DNA from: Candidatus Gastranaerophilales bacterium
GTDB lineage: Bacteria > Cyanobacteriota > Vampirovibrionia > Gastranaerophilales > Gastranaerophilaceae
Length of the DNA stretch: 64,000 nucleotides
Assembly: GCA_947625495.1 (NCBI GenBank)
Contig: CANQOQ010000003.1
Span: 62,001-126,000 of the forward strand
Direction of reading: 5' to 3'
Positions 33,032-42,349 of this stretch are shown here, in pieces. Positions within the stretch are counted from its first letter, which is position 1; each line of letters begins with the position of its first letter. The translations under genes were made by a program, and so were the position numbers. The notes beneath the pieces are model-generated. The model had not been told where the DNA came from. It worked only from the letters and a program-made list of their open reading frames with translations, and did no database searches.

Positions 33032-34791
33032 TATATCTCCTTTCCGTCAAAAGGCTTATATCCTTCAAGCATTTGATATTTAAACTTTTGAGAACCGAAA
33101 TTTACGGTTAATATTTCGCTGTAGCCCGAAATAGAGAATGCAGGGTAATACTCTTTATTTTCATCTAATTTTATTCCGCTCTTTTTACTATACGGATCTT
33201 TATCTTTAAATATACCGTTTATGGAGATTTTAGCTCTTGCGTTATCTAAATCCAAAGAGACTCCAACAATATCACCCGTTTTAATATCGTATCTTCTTAA
33301 TTCTTCAATTACACTTGGTGACATTTTCCAGTCATACATTCTAGCAGGTTCTTTATGAAAATAAATAAAACCAAATTTATCACCATTATCTAGAGAGATT
33401 TTTTCTTTTGATTTCGTATCTTTTATTTGAAATTCAAAATAATATTTGCCCTTTGTATGGGATTTACTTGCGGTATAGAAATTCTGGTGACCGCAGTACT
33501 TTGCACTTAAGCCGTTTGGAGATAATTTACAAAACTGCATTTGTGTTTTTTCGCTGCAGGTTAATTTTGTGTAATTACCTTTTTTGAGGGGTGAATTAAA
33601 GTCTGATATATAATCGGATACTTTTCCTTTAGGAATCGGCGGCACCATAAATGTTACATATTTACCGTCTTGTATTTTTCCTATAAATAAAATATTTGAT
33701 TTTTTTTCAAATTTCTTAATTTCTTCAAGCGTATAGAATTCAGGTTCAATATTCTCAGTTTTTTCTTTATGCGTTTTTTCTGAAGGTTTTTCTTCCTCTT
33801 CTTTTAAAATTAACCTTTTAGGATTTCCGTATCCTCTATCTTCATATTTTGAGCCGTAAGAATAACTTTTTTTATATACCCATTCTTCATAGGGAAGATT
33901 TTTATAATCCAAAAAATTTCCATCTAAATCGAAAAAGGCATATTTGTTGTTATTTTTCGCCATTATTACAGAATTATCTTTATTATATTTAAGTCTTACA
34001 TCTTCAAATACCGGAGGGCATATTATTTTATTATGGTTATCAATAACGCCGTATTGATAATTATTTTTTACTTCAAATAATACCTTATTATCTTTTTTAT
34101 AAAATCTGCTTATATTATCATATAACAACGGAAGAACTTCTCTGCCTTTATTATCAACCAGTTTATATCTGCCTGATTGTTTAATTTTAAAATAATTTGA
34201 ATCTACAATTACCGGATTATACTCAGATATTATTTCAAATATTTTTTTATAATTGCTGTCTGAAATTATATATTTATTATTTTCACCTCCAAAAACAACA
34301 TAATCCGAATAAATATCAATTTCATCAGCTTCAAGCTTTTTATTTCCGTCATAGTCAAAAATAATATCAATAAGATTTGATTGTGAAGAGCCTTTTTCTT
34401 CATCTTTTTTTATTTGTGCAAAGAAAATATTTTTATCTCTTTTGTATTCTATCTTATAATATTTAAGAGGCAGAATATATTTCCCAGTGTTATCAATTAT
34501 TCCGTACTTACCGTATTTTTTAACCTTAAGCCTGTCTGGCGTCAATTTAGAAACGGATTTATAAAAATCGTTATTAAGTTTATTACCTTTTATATCGGTA
34601 ATATAGTACCTTGTATTATCTCTTTTCTTCTTCTTTTCTTCATAATCCGATTTATATTCTTTTTGTTTTTTCTCTGTTTTTAAGGTTAAAATTTTTAATT
34701 GAATTATTGGTGCATTCAAATATAAGATATAGCCCAAAATCAAAGAAAGTATAAGAAGAATGAAAAATAAAAGTTTATAAACTCTGTTCAT
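33031..34791 (-). CDS. membrane-anchored WG-repeat protein with C-terminal SPRY domain
   Basis: 586 residues. The N-terminal anchor is 'LLFFILLILSLILGYILYL'. WG repeats fill residues ~60-300 ('KYGIIDNTGKYILPLKYYKI', 'QYGVIDNHNKIICPPVFED'). The last ~150 residues are a SPRY/B30.2 domain: 'GKYYFEFQIKDT', 'GDIVGVSLDLDNARAKISIN', 'YYPAFSISGYSEILTVNFGS' and 'MLEGYKPFDG'. SPRY is a peptide-binding beta sandwich that is common in eukaryotes and sparse in bacteria. It is first in the operon with the second WG protein. Confidence 0.8.
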   Translation of the reverse strand: MNRVYKLLFFILLILSLILGYILYLNAPIIQLKILTLKTEKKQKEYKSDYEEKKKKRDNTRYYITDIKGNKLNNDFYKSVSKLTPDRLKVKKYGKYGIIDNTGKYILPLKYYKIEYKRDKNIFFAQIKKDEEKGSSQSNLIDIIFDYDGNKKLEADEIDIYSDYVVFGGENNKYIISDSNYKKIFEIISEYNPVIVDSNYFKIKQSGRYKLVDNKGREVLPLLYDNISRFYKKDNKVLFEVKNNYQYGVIDNHNKIICPPVFEDVRLKYNKDNSVIMAKNNNKYAFFDLDGNFLDYKNLPYEEWVYKKSYSYGSKYEDRGYGNPKRLILKEEEEKPSEKTHKEKTENIEPEFYTLEEIKKFEKKSNILFIGKIQDGKYVTFMVPPIPKGKVSDYISDFNSPLKKGNYTKLTCSEKTQMQFCKLSPNGLSAKYCGHQNFYTASKSHTKGKYYFEFQIKDTKSKEKISLDNGDKFGFIYFHKEPARMYDWKMSPSVIEELRRYDIKTGDIVGVSLDLDNARAKISINGIFKDKDPYSKKSGIKLDENKEYYPAFSISGYSEILTVNFGSQKFKYQMLEGYKPFDGKEI

Positions 34792-34852
34792 AAATCCTCA
34801 AATTTTTATCTACAAACAGAATTATATAGTTTTTTCTCCACAATGTAAATAA

Positions 34853-35593
34853 TTATTTAACCGTAAAAGTAGCAGTAACGGTGGAAACAACCTTTTTTTC
34901 AATTGAAGAAGTATCATTTATTCCGTAGTTTTCAACATCAGTTGAATCAACTGGAACTATTTGAAATACTCCGAGTTTTGCACTTGTCATAACGCCTATT
35001 TTGCCGTTTGTACCTTTAACTAAGCTTTCTGCTCTTTGTTTAGCGTTTTTTGCAGCTTCCTGCGCCGCTGCAATTTTAATATCATCAAGGTTTGAAACAT
35101 AATACTGAACGCTTCTTGATTCAATATTAACATCTTGGTTTACAAGCATATCAACCTTTTTGGATACTTCCGTTAATTTATTTATATCCTGCAGTTTAAC
35201 TGTTGCGGTTTGAGTAGCATTATAGTATTCAACTTCATTTGTTGTATTATATGAACCGGGGAATTTTTTATAAACGGGATAGCTGTCAACAACTGAAAAT
35301 TCTATACTGTCTGTATTTATGCCGTTTGATTTAAAAAATTCTTTAATTTTATTGGAGTCTTGTGCAAGCTGTGCATAGCTTTCTTTTAGTGTCGGTTTTT
35401 TAGCCGTATATGAGATAGTCCATGAAGCATTATCTGATGTAACTTTTTGGCTCGCCGAACCCGTTACTCTTATTGTTTGGTTTTGGAGTTTTTGGAATTG
35501 TATTATTGATTTTGATAAAATATAAGTTGAAAAAATACACCCGAGTGCAATCATAAGTCCCAAAAGAACAACATGTAAACCTTTAATCTGCAT
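34853..35593 (-). CDS. SIMPL (DUF541) domain protein with signal anchor
   Basis: 246 residues from the ATG complementary to 35591-35593, placed by AAAAAAGGGG upstream. A hydrophobic N-terminus ('VVLLGLMIALGCIFSTYIL') is followed by the SIMPL hallmarks 'IRVTGSASQKVTSDNASWTI' and, near the end, 'IEKKVVSTVTATFTV'. Family members (BP26/YggE-like) form oligomers in the periplasm; their chemistry is unclear. It is monocistronic, just downstream of tRNA-Gln(CTG). Confidence 0.85.
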   Translation of the reverse strand: MQIKGLHVVLLGLMIALGCIFSTYILSKSIIQFQKLQNQTIRVTGSASQKVTSDNASWTISYTAKKPTLKESYAQLAQDSNKIKEFFKSNGINTDSIEFSVVDSYPVYKKFPGSYNTTNEVEYYNATQTATVKLQDINKLTEVSKKVDMLVNQDVNIESRSVQYYVSNLDDIKIAAAQEAAKNAKQRAESLVKGTNGKIGVMTSAKLGVFQIVPVDSTDVENYGINDTSSIEKKVVSTVTATFTVK

Positions 35594-35620
35594 AATAAAC
35601 CCCTTTTTTGTTATTAAAAA

Positions 35621-35693
35621 ACTCCCGCTCAAGGATTCGAACCTCGATAGCAACATCCAGAGTGTTGCGTCCTACCATTAGACGAAACGGGAA
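35621..35693 (-). tRNA. tRNA-Gln (anticodon CTG)
   Basis: On the minus strand the acceptor TTCCCGT pairs with GCGGGAG, including G-U pairs. The D-arm is TCGTCTAATGGTAGGACG, the anticodon arm CAACA-CTCTGGA-TGTTG gives CTG, and the T-arm is CGAGG-TTCGAAT-CCTTG. CCA is not encoded, unlike the tRNA-Gln(TTG) at 26580. It reads CAG codons. Confidence 0.9.
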
Positions 35694-35731
35694 TATTTTT
35701 ATTCTACTACAAAAATTTATTTGTCCAACAT

Positions 35732-38488
35732 TTATTTTATCTTTTTTAAAGATGAAATGAAATTATTATGTTCAACGTCGCCGTCTACCTTGGTTAAAAA
35801 GACCTGACAATCTTTTTCATCCGCTTCAATAGGAGGGAGCTGCTCTAATTCCGCCGCATAATAATTGCTGTCATTTCTTGAATTTAAAGGTATTCTGTTT
35901 GCCAGACTGTTTAAGGAAATATTCCTTAAAATTCCCGCAAACCCTTTTTTACGATTACTGAATTTTGTGTATATTCTTAAGATTGCATCGGAATTTTCAA
36001 GGTTATAACATCCTACAATATATGCACTTAATGTGGGAGAATATGATTTTATTTTCATAAGTTCAATTTTATTATCTTTTAATTTTAAATCGCCCGTTAT
36101 TTTATCAAAACTGCCGTCAGGGATATTTACCATATCTGAAAATACCGAAGGGCTAATCATTGTAACGGGGTTTCTGAATAATGCCGCAAATTTAAGTATA
36201 TATTCAACAAGCCCGACTTTTTCTATCGTACCGTTTTTAACTATAAATTTTATAAACCCGTTTAATTTTAAGGATTCATCGGTATTTAAGGAAATTATGC
36301 CCGATGCTTTTCCCGTTATTTGTCTTTTTAAATTTAATATAGCCGTTGACATTATATCTGAATCAACGTCTTTAATGCCGAGTTTTAAATCATATTTTTG
36401 ATTCTTTAAGTCGCAATTAACATCCAAAGATGAAATACCGTCTGCTATATCAAATCTGTTAGACTTCAATTTAAAAATGCTGTTTTCATCAAGAGTCATA
36501 TTAGCTATAATATTTGAGAAATTAATTTCTTTATATTTGCCTTTGACAATTTTTAATACACATCTTTCGACTATCAGATTTTTAACATCAAATGCCATTG
36601 CCCCATCATCATCGCTGTCGTCATCTATATCCTCTTTAGTATAATCGGCAGCTTCAACGGGTTTTGTCATTGCCGTCATTATTCTGTCCACATCGATGTC
36701 ATCTATCGTAAGTTCGGTATTTTTAATAACTATCGGGAATTTTATTTCGTTAAGAATGCTTCCCGTAAAGTTATAACTGCACCTTCTGTATCTTCCGTCA
36801 GCTTTTATATTAACAAGGTTATCTTTTGTTGAAATTGAACCTTCTTTGAGCATAAGCCTTTGAGAAGGAATTAGGATTTTTTCCGCAGATAAATCAGCAG
36901 CAATAACAGGCACTTTACCCGTATTATCATATTTCATCTGCCCCGAGAATGTACCTTTTCTAAACATTTTTTGACCTATAAGTACATTTAAGAACTCGCT
37001 CGGCAAGGGTTTTGGAATATCGAAACCAAAATCCAATATGGTTCCGTCTGTTTTTACATTACCGTTTAAGGTCAATATAGGCTTTATTCCTTTGGATTCT
37101 CTCGTAATTTCTTTTGCTATATAGTAATTGATATCTTTGATGTTTATGATGTCACCATCAACTCTGACATCCGCTTTAAAAGCTCTGTCATAGTTTATCG
37201 GGCTGAAAGAAGCACCATCTACCAGAATATCATCACCTTTTTTGATTTTTCCCATCAAAATAACATCAAATATATTATTTTTAGATTTTATTATGAGTTT
37301 ACCTCTGCTTGAACCTTTTAATGTAAGCGGAATACAGGCAACTTTAGCAAGATAGCCTTCTATAAAATCATTTGTTATGGCGGTCGTCATATCTATATTT
37401 GTATCAAGAGTTTTAAGATAGTCTTTTACGCTTCCCGAAAACTCAAAATCGTTAACTTTACTGTTATTATAAAACCCTTTAAAGTTCTTAATCTCTAAAT
37501 TATTACCGTTTAAAGATATTATTCCCGAATTAACAAGGAAGGGAAGATTATTTAACGGAATAAGCTTTGCTTGTATCCTGTTAAAATTAATATCTCCCGT
37601 CATATTATTTTTGGTAAGTTTTATTTTAAAATCAAAATCGCCGTGGATATCCTTAACTATCGCAAGAATATCATCAATATTATTTTCTATAACATTTGTC
37701 TTTAGAAGTTTAATAACGTCACGGATAAAGAACCTTTTAGCATATACGGTTGCTTCAAAGTTATTGTTTTTATCCGCCCGGGCGTCAAAAAATACTTTTG
37801 ATTTGTTTATTATTAAGGGGCAGTTTTCTATTAAAAGCTGTTTATTTTTTATCAATACTTTATTGTCATCTTTTATTGAAAGATTAACTGTTTTACCTCC
37901 TCTTAAAATATCTGCGTTTAAGTCAAAGTGAACGTATCTTTCTTCCTTTTGAGTATTATCAACATATAAGTTATCGGCAGTTAATTTTATCAGAGTATCT
38001 TTTTGGGGTGAATAGTAAATTAAACTTTTATTTATATATAAAACAGAATCTAATAAATAAATATTCCAATCGTTTTTTTTCTGCTCTTTATTGTCTTCAT
38101 TGATTTTAATTATTGAAAGAAGTTTATCGGTATCGGCAAAAATATTATCTGCTCCGAATTTTTTTACAACTATTGTTTTATTGAAAGCTTCTTTTAAAGA
38201 TATTAATCCTTCAATATCTTTAACAAAAAATATATTTTCGCCGTCTTTATCAATGGAAATTTTACCTGCCTTAAATTCGATATCTCCGTTTAAATCGGTT
38301 TTTAAATAAGTATTTTGAATATCGACATCGGTATTAAGATATTTTTTTGCACTGTTTTCGACAGCGGTAATTACTTTTCCGTTTGAAACTATAGAGGGCA
38401 GTATTTTTATATAAAAAATTAATGAAAATCCCAATAATATGAATAATAAAATAATTAGAAAGGATAATATTTTAAGACTTAATTTCAT
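35732..38488 (-). CDS. large AsmA-like/TamB-class envelope protein
   Basis: 918 residues from the ATG complementary to 38486-38488 (GGAGAA upstream); a longer frame to 38659 crosses the divergent gene and has no ribosome site. The N-terminal anchor is 'LKILSFLIILLFILLGFSLI', then 'LPSIVSNGKVITAVENSAKK', the usual AsmA-family opening. Long repetitive beta strands follow, with typical phrases such as 'GNNLEIKNFKGFYNNSKV' and a C-terminal AsmA_2-like region ('DITGDLKLKDNKIELMKIK'). Such proteins bridge inner and outer membranes for lipid transport. It is divergent from a WG-repeat gene only 28 bases away. Confidence 0.85.
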   Translation of the reverse strand: MKLSLKILSFLIILLFILLGFSLIFYIKILPSIVSNGKVITAVENSAKKYLNTDVDIQNTYLKTDLNGDIEFKAGKISIDKDGENIFFVKDIEGLISLKEAFNKTIVVKKFGADNIFADTDKLLSIIKINEDNKEQKKNDWNIYLLDSVLYINKSLIYYSPQKDTLIKLTADNLYVDNTQKEERYVHFDLNADILRGGKTVNLSIKDDNKVLIKNKQLLIENCPLIINKSKVFFDARADKNNNFEATVYAKRFFIRDVIKLLKTNVIENNIDDILAIVKDIHGDFDFKIKLTKNNMTGDINFNRIQAKLIPLNNLPFLVNSGIISLNGNNLEIKNFKGFYNNSKVNDFEFSGSVKDYLKTLDTNIDMTTAITNDFIEGYLAKVACIPLTLKGSSRGKLIIKSKNNIFDVILMGKIKKGDDILVDGASFSPINYDRAFKADVRVDGDIINIKDINYYIAKEITRESKGIKPILTLNGNVKTDGTILDFGFDIPKPLPSEFLNVLIGQKMFRKGTFSGQMKYDNTGKVPVIAADLSAEKILIPSQRLMLKEGSISTKDNLVNIKADGRYRRCSYNFTGSILNEIKFPIVIKNTELTIDDIDVDRIMTAMTKPVEAADYTKEDIDDDSDDDGAMAFDVKNLIVERCVLKIVKGKYKEINFSNIIANMTLDENSIFKLKSNRFDIADGISSLDVNCDLKNQKYDLKLGIKDVDSDIMSTAILNLKRQITGKASGIISLNTDESLKLNGFIKFIVKNGTIEKVGLVEYILKFAALFRNPVTMISPSVFSDMVNIPDGSFDKITGDLKLKDNKIELMKIKSYSPTLSAYIVGCYNLENSDAILRIYTKFSNRKKGFAGILRNISLNSLANRIPLNSRNDSNYYAAELEQLPPIEADEKDCQVFLTKVDGDVEHNNFISSLKKIK

Positions 38489-38516
38489 AATAAATTCTCC
38501 ATGATATAATTTAATC

Positions 38517-39404
38517 ATGAAAAAGCTTTTATATATAATTTTAGTTTTATTATTTTTTGTGCAGAATGTTTCCTTCGCTGAAACCACAATATACAGTGAA
38601 GACAATAAATTCGGAATAAAAGACGAAAAAGGCAATATCTGTGTAAAACCTGTATACAATAAGATTATCAGGCTCGGAGAAGGCGCTTTTATAGTTCAAA
38701 AAAAAGTCAAATTCGGAATAATTAATAATTGCGGAGAAATTCTTGTTCCGATTAAGTACAGACACGCCGAAAGAGTTTTGGGCAAATACGCAAAACTCGG
38801 AAACTACAATGACTACGGTTTATATGATGATAAGGGTTTTGCCGTTATTCCTCCCGTATACAGCTCTCTTGACCTCTTATTCGGCGGAATGATTTTGACA
38901 TATAAAGATTATAAATACGGCGTTTCTGATTTCACGGGGAAAGTATTACTTGATAACCTTTTTGACGATATCTATATGCCAAAGCCAAACATTATGAGGC
39001 TTGAATATGAGGGAAACTGGTATGAAATAGAACAGGTCAGATCAGACACTCTGACCCTGCCTGACGACGTTAAAAATATTGCTCAAAATGAAAATTTTAA
39101 GGTAACTAATATTGTGGTTAACACAGGTGTTGTTTCAGGGTATTCGGTTCTGACTTTTACCGATTATATAATTAAACTTATATCTTCAATTTCACCCGCA
39201 CACGAAGATACAATTGATGAATTAATGCTCTCTCAAGGAGCTGAAACGGTTAATATATTAATAAAATTTGTATGGCTACCAAAATATCCTCTTGCCTACG
39301 CAAGAAATTATTACAAATATATAAGAAACCCAAATAACGGCCCGTTGGCTGAAACCAGAAAAAGACTTCTTAATAAGATGAAAAAATCCTCATCTAATGA
39401 ATAG
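38517..39404 (+). CDS. secreted WG-repeat protein
   Basis: 295 residues with a cleavable signal peptide (MKKLLYIILVLLFFVQNVSFA). Residues 25-165 are WG repeats ('KFGIKDEKGNICVKPVYNK', 'KFGIINNCGEILVPIKYRH', 'DYGLYDDKGFAVIPPVYSS', 'KYGVSDFTGKVLLDNLFDD'). A unique C-terminal ~120 residues follow ('TVNILIKFVWLPKYPLAYAR'). It is the third WG-repeat protein in 8 kb and lacks the membrane anchor of the other two. Its stop is 11 bases inside the end of convergent gcvPB. Confidence 0.8.
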   Translation: MKKLLYIILVLLFFVQNVSFAETTIYSEDNKFGIKDEKGNICVKPVYNKIIRLGEGAFIVQKKVKFGIINNCGEILVPIKYRHAERVLGKYAKLGNYNDYGLYDDKGFAVIPPVYSSLDLLFGGMILTYKDYKYGVSDFTGKVLLDNLFDDIYMPKPNIMRLEYEGNWYEIEQVRSDTLTLPDDVKNIAQNENFKVTNIVVNTGVVSGYSVLTFTDYIIKLISSISPAHEDTIDELMLSQGAETVNILIKFVWLPKYPLAYARNYYKYIRNPNNGPLAETRKRLLNKMKKSSSNE

Positions 39405-40830
39405 ATTTATAAGCCAAATCAGGTTTTCTTGCCGCAAGAGTTTCATCAACCTTTCTGACGGGAGTTGATTTAGGATGATTTAAGACTTCCTCCGGATTTG
39501 ACTTAACCTCTTTTGCAATTTCAATCATTACATTAATAAATTCATCAAGTCTTTCTTTTGTTTCCGATTCCGTAGGCTCAATCATAATTGCTTCATGAAC
39601 GATTAACGGGAAATAAACGGTCGGCGGGTGGAAGTTTGAATCCATAAGCCTTTTTGCTATTGCAAGCGTATTTACACCGTCCTCTTTTTGCCATTCACCC
39701 GATAATACAAATTCATGCATACATTTTGTATCGTATGGCAGAAGGTAATACTGTTTTAACTTATTCATCATATAATTTGCATTCAAAACAGCATTGGCAC
39801 TTACATCTTTAAGTTCTTTTCCCATAGCAAGTATGTAGGCATAAGCTTTAATAAGTACGGAAAAATTACCGTAAAAAGCCTTCACTTTTCCTATTGAATG
39901 CTTAATATCGTAATCCCTATAGTATGAGGTTCCGTTATATTTAATAACGGGAGACGGAAGAAAATCTTTTAGTTTTTCAACAACCGCAACAGGGCCTGCA
40001 CCGGGACCTCCTCCTCCATGGGGAGTCGAAAACGTCTTATGCAGATTTATATGAACGATATCAAATCCCATTAATTTAGGATTCGTATATCCCATAATCG
40101 CATTCATATTTGCTCCGTCATAGTATAAAAGCCCGCCCGCATTATGAACAAGCCTTGAAATTTCCAATATATTTTCTTCAAAAATTCCTAATGTATTGGG
40201 GTTCGTAAGCATAATAGCAGCAGTATTATCATCTAATACAGATTTTAAAGCTTCAAGGTCAACCTGACCTTTAGAGTTTGATTTGATTTCAACTATATTA
40301 AATCCGCACATTGCGGCGCTTGCAGGATTTGTACCGTGCGCAGAATCTGGGATAATAACATTTTTTCTGTTTTGACCTATTGTTTCAAAGTATTTTTTTA
40401 CAATCATCATGCCTGTAAGTTCACCGTGGGCGCCTGCTGCGGGCTGCAGAGTTATTGCATCCATTCCCGTTACGGTTTTTAAAGCTTCCTGAAGATTGTA
40501 CATCAATTTTAACGCACCTTGAGAGTCCTCATCATCCTGCAAAGGGTGAAGGTCTGTAAATCCTTCTAAGCCTGCCAGCATTTCATTTACTTTGGGATTA
40601 TACTTCATTGTGCAAGAGCCTAAAGGATAAAAGCCTTTTTCTATACAAAAGTTTTTATCGGATAACTCTTTATAATGGCGCATAACTTCTAATTCAGTCA
40701 CCTCGGGCAGGATTGAATCATTAATTTCAGACAAATATTTTTTATCTATAAAATCAAAGTTAATATCTTCTTTCGTAAGATTTATACCGTCCGTACCTTT
40801 TTTGGATTTTTCAAAAATAAGTTTAGTCAT
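39394..40830 (-). CDS. gcvPB: glycine dehydrogenase (decarboxylating) subunit 2, P-protein
   Basis: 478 residues, the normal size for the C-terminal half of P-protein in two-subunit organisms. The start is the ATG complementary to 40828-40830 after AGGGGAT. The PLP lysine lies in 'INLHKTFSTPHGGGGPGAGP', and 'GSCTMKYNPKVNE' is the family phrase. It works with GcvPA, GcvH and GcvT in the glycine cleavage system; none of these is in the window. Last gene of the lysA-cdaA-eda operon, overlapping eda by 8 bases. Confidence 0.93.
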   Translation of the reverse strand: MTKLIFEKSKKGTDGINLTKEDINFDFIDKKYLSEINDSILPEVTELEVMRHYKELSDKNFCIEKGFYPLGSCTMKYNPKVNEMLAGLEGFTDLHPLQDDEDSQGALKLMYNLQEALKTVTGMDAITLQPAAGAHGELTGMMIVKKYFETIGQNRKNVIIPDSAHGTNPASAAMCGFNIVEIKSNSKGQVDLEALKSVLDDNTAAIMLTNPNTLGIFEENILEISRLVHNAGGLLYYDGANMNAIMGYTNPKLMGFDIVHINLHKTFSTPHGGGGPGAGPVAVVEKLKDFLPSPVIKYNGTSYYRDYDIKHSIGKVKAFYGNFSVLIKAYAYILAMGKELKDVSANAVLNANYMMNKLKQYYLLPYDTKCMHEFVLSGEWQKEDGVNTLAIAKRLMDSNFHPPTVYFPLIVHEAIMIEPTESETKERLDEFINVMIEIAKEVKSNPEEVLNHPKSTPVRKVDETLAARKPDLAYKSIH

Positions 40831-41443
40831 TATATCCCCTAACCATATTACAGGCATTAAAAGCCCTGTTTGTAATTTCATCTAAAGAAGCATTTTTATA
40901 CAGTGCTCTACCTAGTCCTACGGCTTTTGCACCTGCTTTTAAATATGCCTGAATATCCTCTATTTTTATACTGCCTGCCGCAATTACGTTGATAAACTTC
41001 ATCGGGCGAAGAATATCTTCAATATAATCAGCGCCGCCCATAGGATTAGCAGGTGAAATTTTTATTAATTGAGTTCTTGCCTTCCACGCGGAATATGCTT
41101 CATTTGGTGTTGTTGCAGTCATAATCAAAGGAATTTTTTGGCTTTTACAAAGTCTTACAAGATTCATTTGAAATACGGGAGAAACAACCACATCTACACC
41201 CGAATCTATTGCGATCTGAGCTTGACGCTGAGTAATTATTCCGCCTGCCATAATCATCGGGCGAGTACTTTGACTTGTAATATCTTTTATAACATTAACC
41301 ATTTCGGGCTTTTCGATAACTATTTCAATAATATTTATACCGCCTTGAGTTAATGCGTTAACAATATCTTTTGTTTTTTGTACATCCTCAATTCTTAAGA
41401 CTGCAAATAATTTTTCGGCTGATATCTTCTCTATGGGATTCAT
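40823..41443 (-). CDS. eda: KDPG/KHG aldolase family protein
   Basis: 206 residues. The Schiff-base lysine is in 'LIKISPANPMGG', in the place of the canonical 'KFFPA...GG'. Glu in 'INIIEIVIEKPE' fits the catalytic Glu site, although the usual 'T.R' after it is changed to 'IEKP'. 'MAGGIITQRQAQIAIDSGVD' and 'GAKAVGLGRALYKN' are family motifs. It would cleave 2-keto-3-deoxy-6-phosphogluconate or 4-hydroxy-2-oxoglutarate to pyruvate; the altered residues leave the substrate open. It follows cdaA by 3 bases. Confidence 0.8.
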   Translation of the reverse strand: MNPIEKISAEKLFAVLRIEDVQKTKDIVNALTQGGINIIEIVIEKPEMVNVIKDITSQSTRPMIMAGGIITQRQAQIAIDSGVDVVVSPVFQMNLVRLCKSQKIPLIMTATTPNEAYSAWKARTQLIKISPANPMGGADYIEDILRPMKFINVIAAGSIKIEDIQAYLKAGAKAVGLGRALYKNASLDEITNRAFNACNMVRGYND

Positions 41444-41446
41444 TTT

Positions 41447-42346
41447 TTATTTCTTTCTCAACTTCAATAAATTTGTCATAAAAGCATTATCAATTTTATC
41501 TGATTTATCAAATGTAATTATTTTTTCCAAATCTTCTTTAAATTGTGTAATATCATCGTATTTTCTAAGAATACCGTCAATAGCAACAGATATATCACCT
41601 GTTTCTTCGGAAACAACAATGCAGGCGGAATCGGAAATTTCGCTGGCACCTATTGCGGCTCTATGTCTTGTTCCGTATCTCCAGCTGAGTTTTGGATCTT
41701 CTGTTAAAGGAAGAAGAACACCTGCCGCCAGTATTTTATCATTATAAATAACCATAGCACCGTCGTGCAGCGGAGTATTAGGGAAAAATATTGTTAAAAT
41801 AAGCTCGGTTGAAATATCAGCATTAATAGGAATTCCAACCTCATTATACATAGACTTATCTTCCGCTTTTTGTATAACGATTAAAGCACCTCTTTTAACA
41901 CGGCTGCAATATTTTACGGCCTCCGTTATTTCTTTTATTACATTTGTTTTTTTATCGGCATTATTATTTTTGAATGAAAAGAAATTCTTAGCCACAAATT
42001 TAGTCTGTCCGAGATGAACAAGCAATTTTCTAAGCTCGGGCTGAAAAACTATAACCAATGATAATAAAATACCCGATAATAAATATTGCGCAATTTGACC
42101 TAAGAGATGAAATTCAAGTGCAATAAGTACAGCCGAAAATATCCACGCCACAATTATAAACAATAAAATACCTCTGACCAATTTTTCAGCTTGAGTATTT
42201 TTAATAAATTTTAAATATATATATGCAACAATAATTACAACAATAACAACTTGAATAATATCTTTAAATGTAAAAGAAACAGGACTGTTAACCAGCTCCG
42301 CACCGTTTAATAAATTTCTGTATACATCTAACATTTTGTTGAACAT
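41447..42346 (-). CDS. cdaA: diadenylate cyclase CdaA (c-di-AMP synthase)
   Basis: 299 residues. Three transmembrane helices lie in residues ~30-105 ('IIQVVIVVIIVAYIYLKFI', 'LLFIIVAWIFSAVLIALE', 'YLLSGILLSLVIVFQPELRK'). The DAC domain follows, with the catalytic 'NTPLHDGAMVIYNDKI' and 'WRYGTRHRAAIGASEISDS' (DGA and RHR). It makes c-di-AMP at the membrane, a regulator of potassium and osmotic balance. It is adjacent to lysA by 3 bases, the same pairing as in Synechocystis. Confidence 0.95.
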   Translation of the reverse strand: MFNKMLDVYRNLLNGAELVNSPVSFTFKDIIQVVIVVIIVAYIYLKFIKNTQAEKLVRGILLFIIVAWIFSAVLIALEFHLLGQIAQYLLSGILLSLVIVFQPELRKLLVHLGQTKFVAKNFFSFKNNNADKKTNVIKEITEAVKYCSRVKRGALIVIQKAEDKSMYNEVGIPINADISTELILTIFFPNTPLHDGAMVIYNDKILAAGVLLPLTEDPKLSWRYGTRHRAAIGASEISDSACIVVSEETGDISVAIDGILRKYDDITQFKEDLEKIITFDKSDKIDNAFMTNLLKLRKK

Positions 42347-42349
42347 TAA

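Noticed and set aside
38489-38659. Long N-terminal extension of the AsmA-like protein
   Set aside because: It overlaps the divergent WG-repeat gene, has no ribosome site, and would bury the membrane anchor; the ATG complementary to 38486-38488 has GGAGAA upstream.
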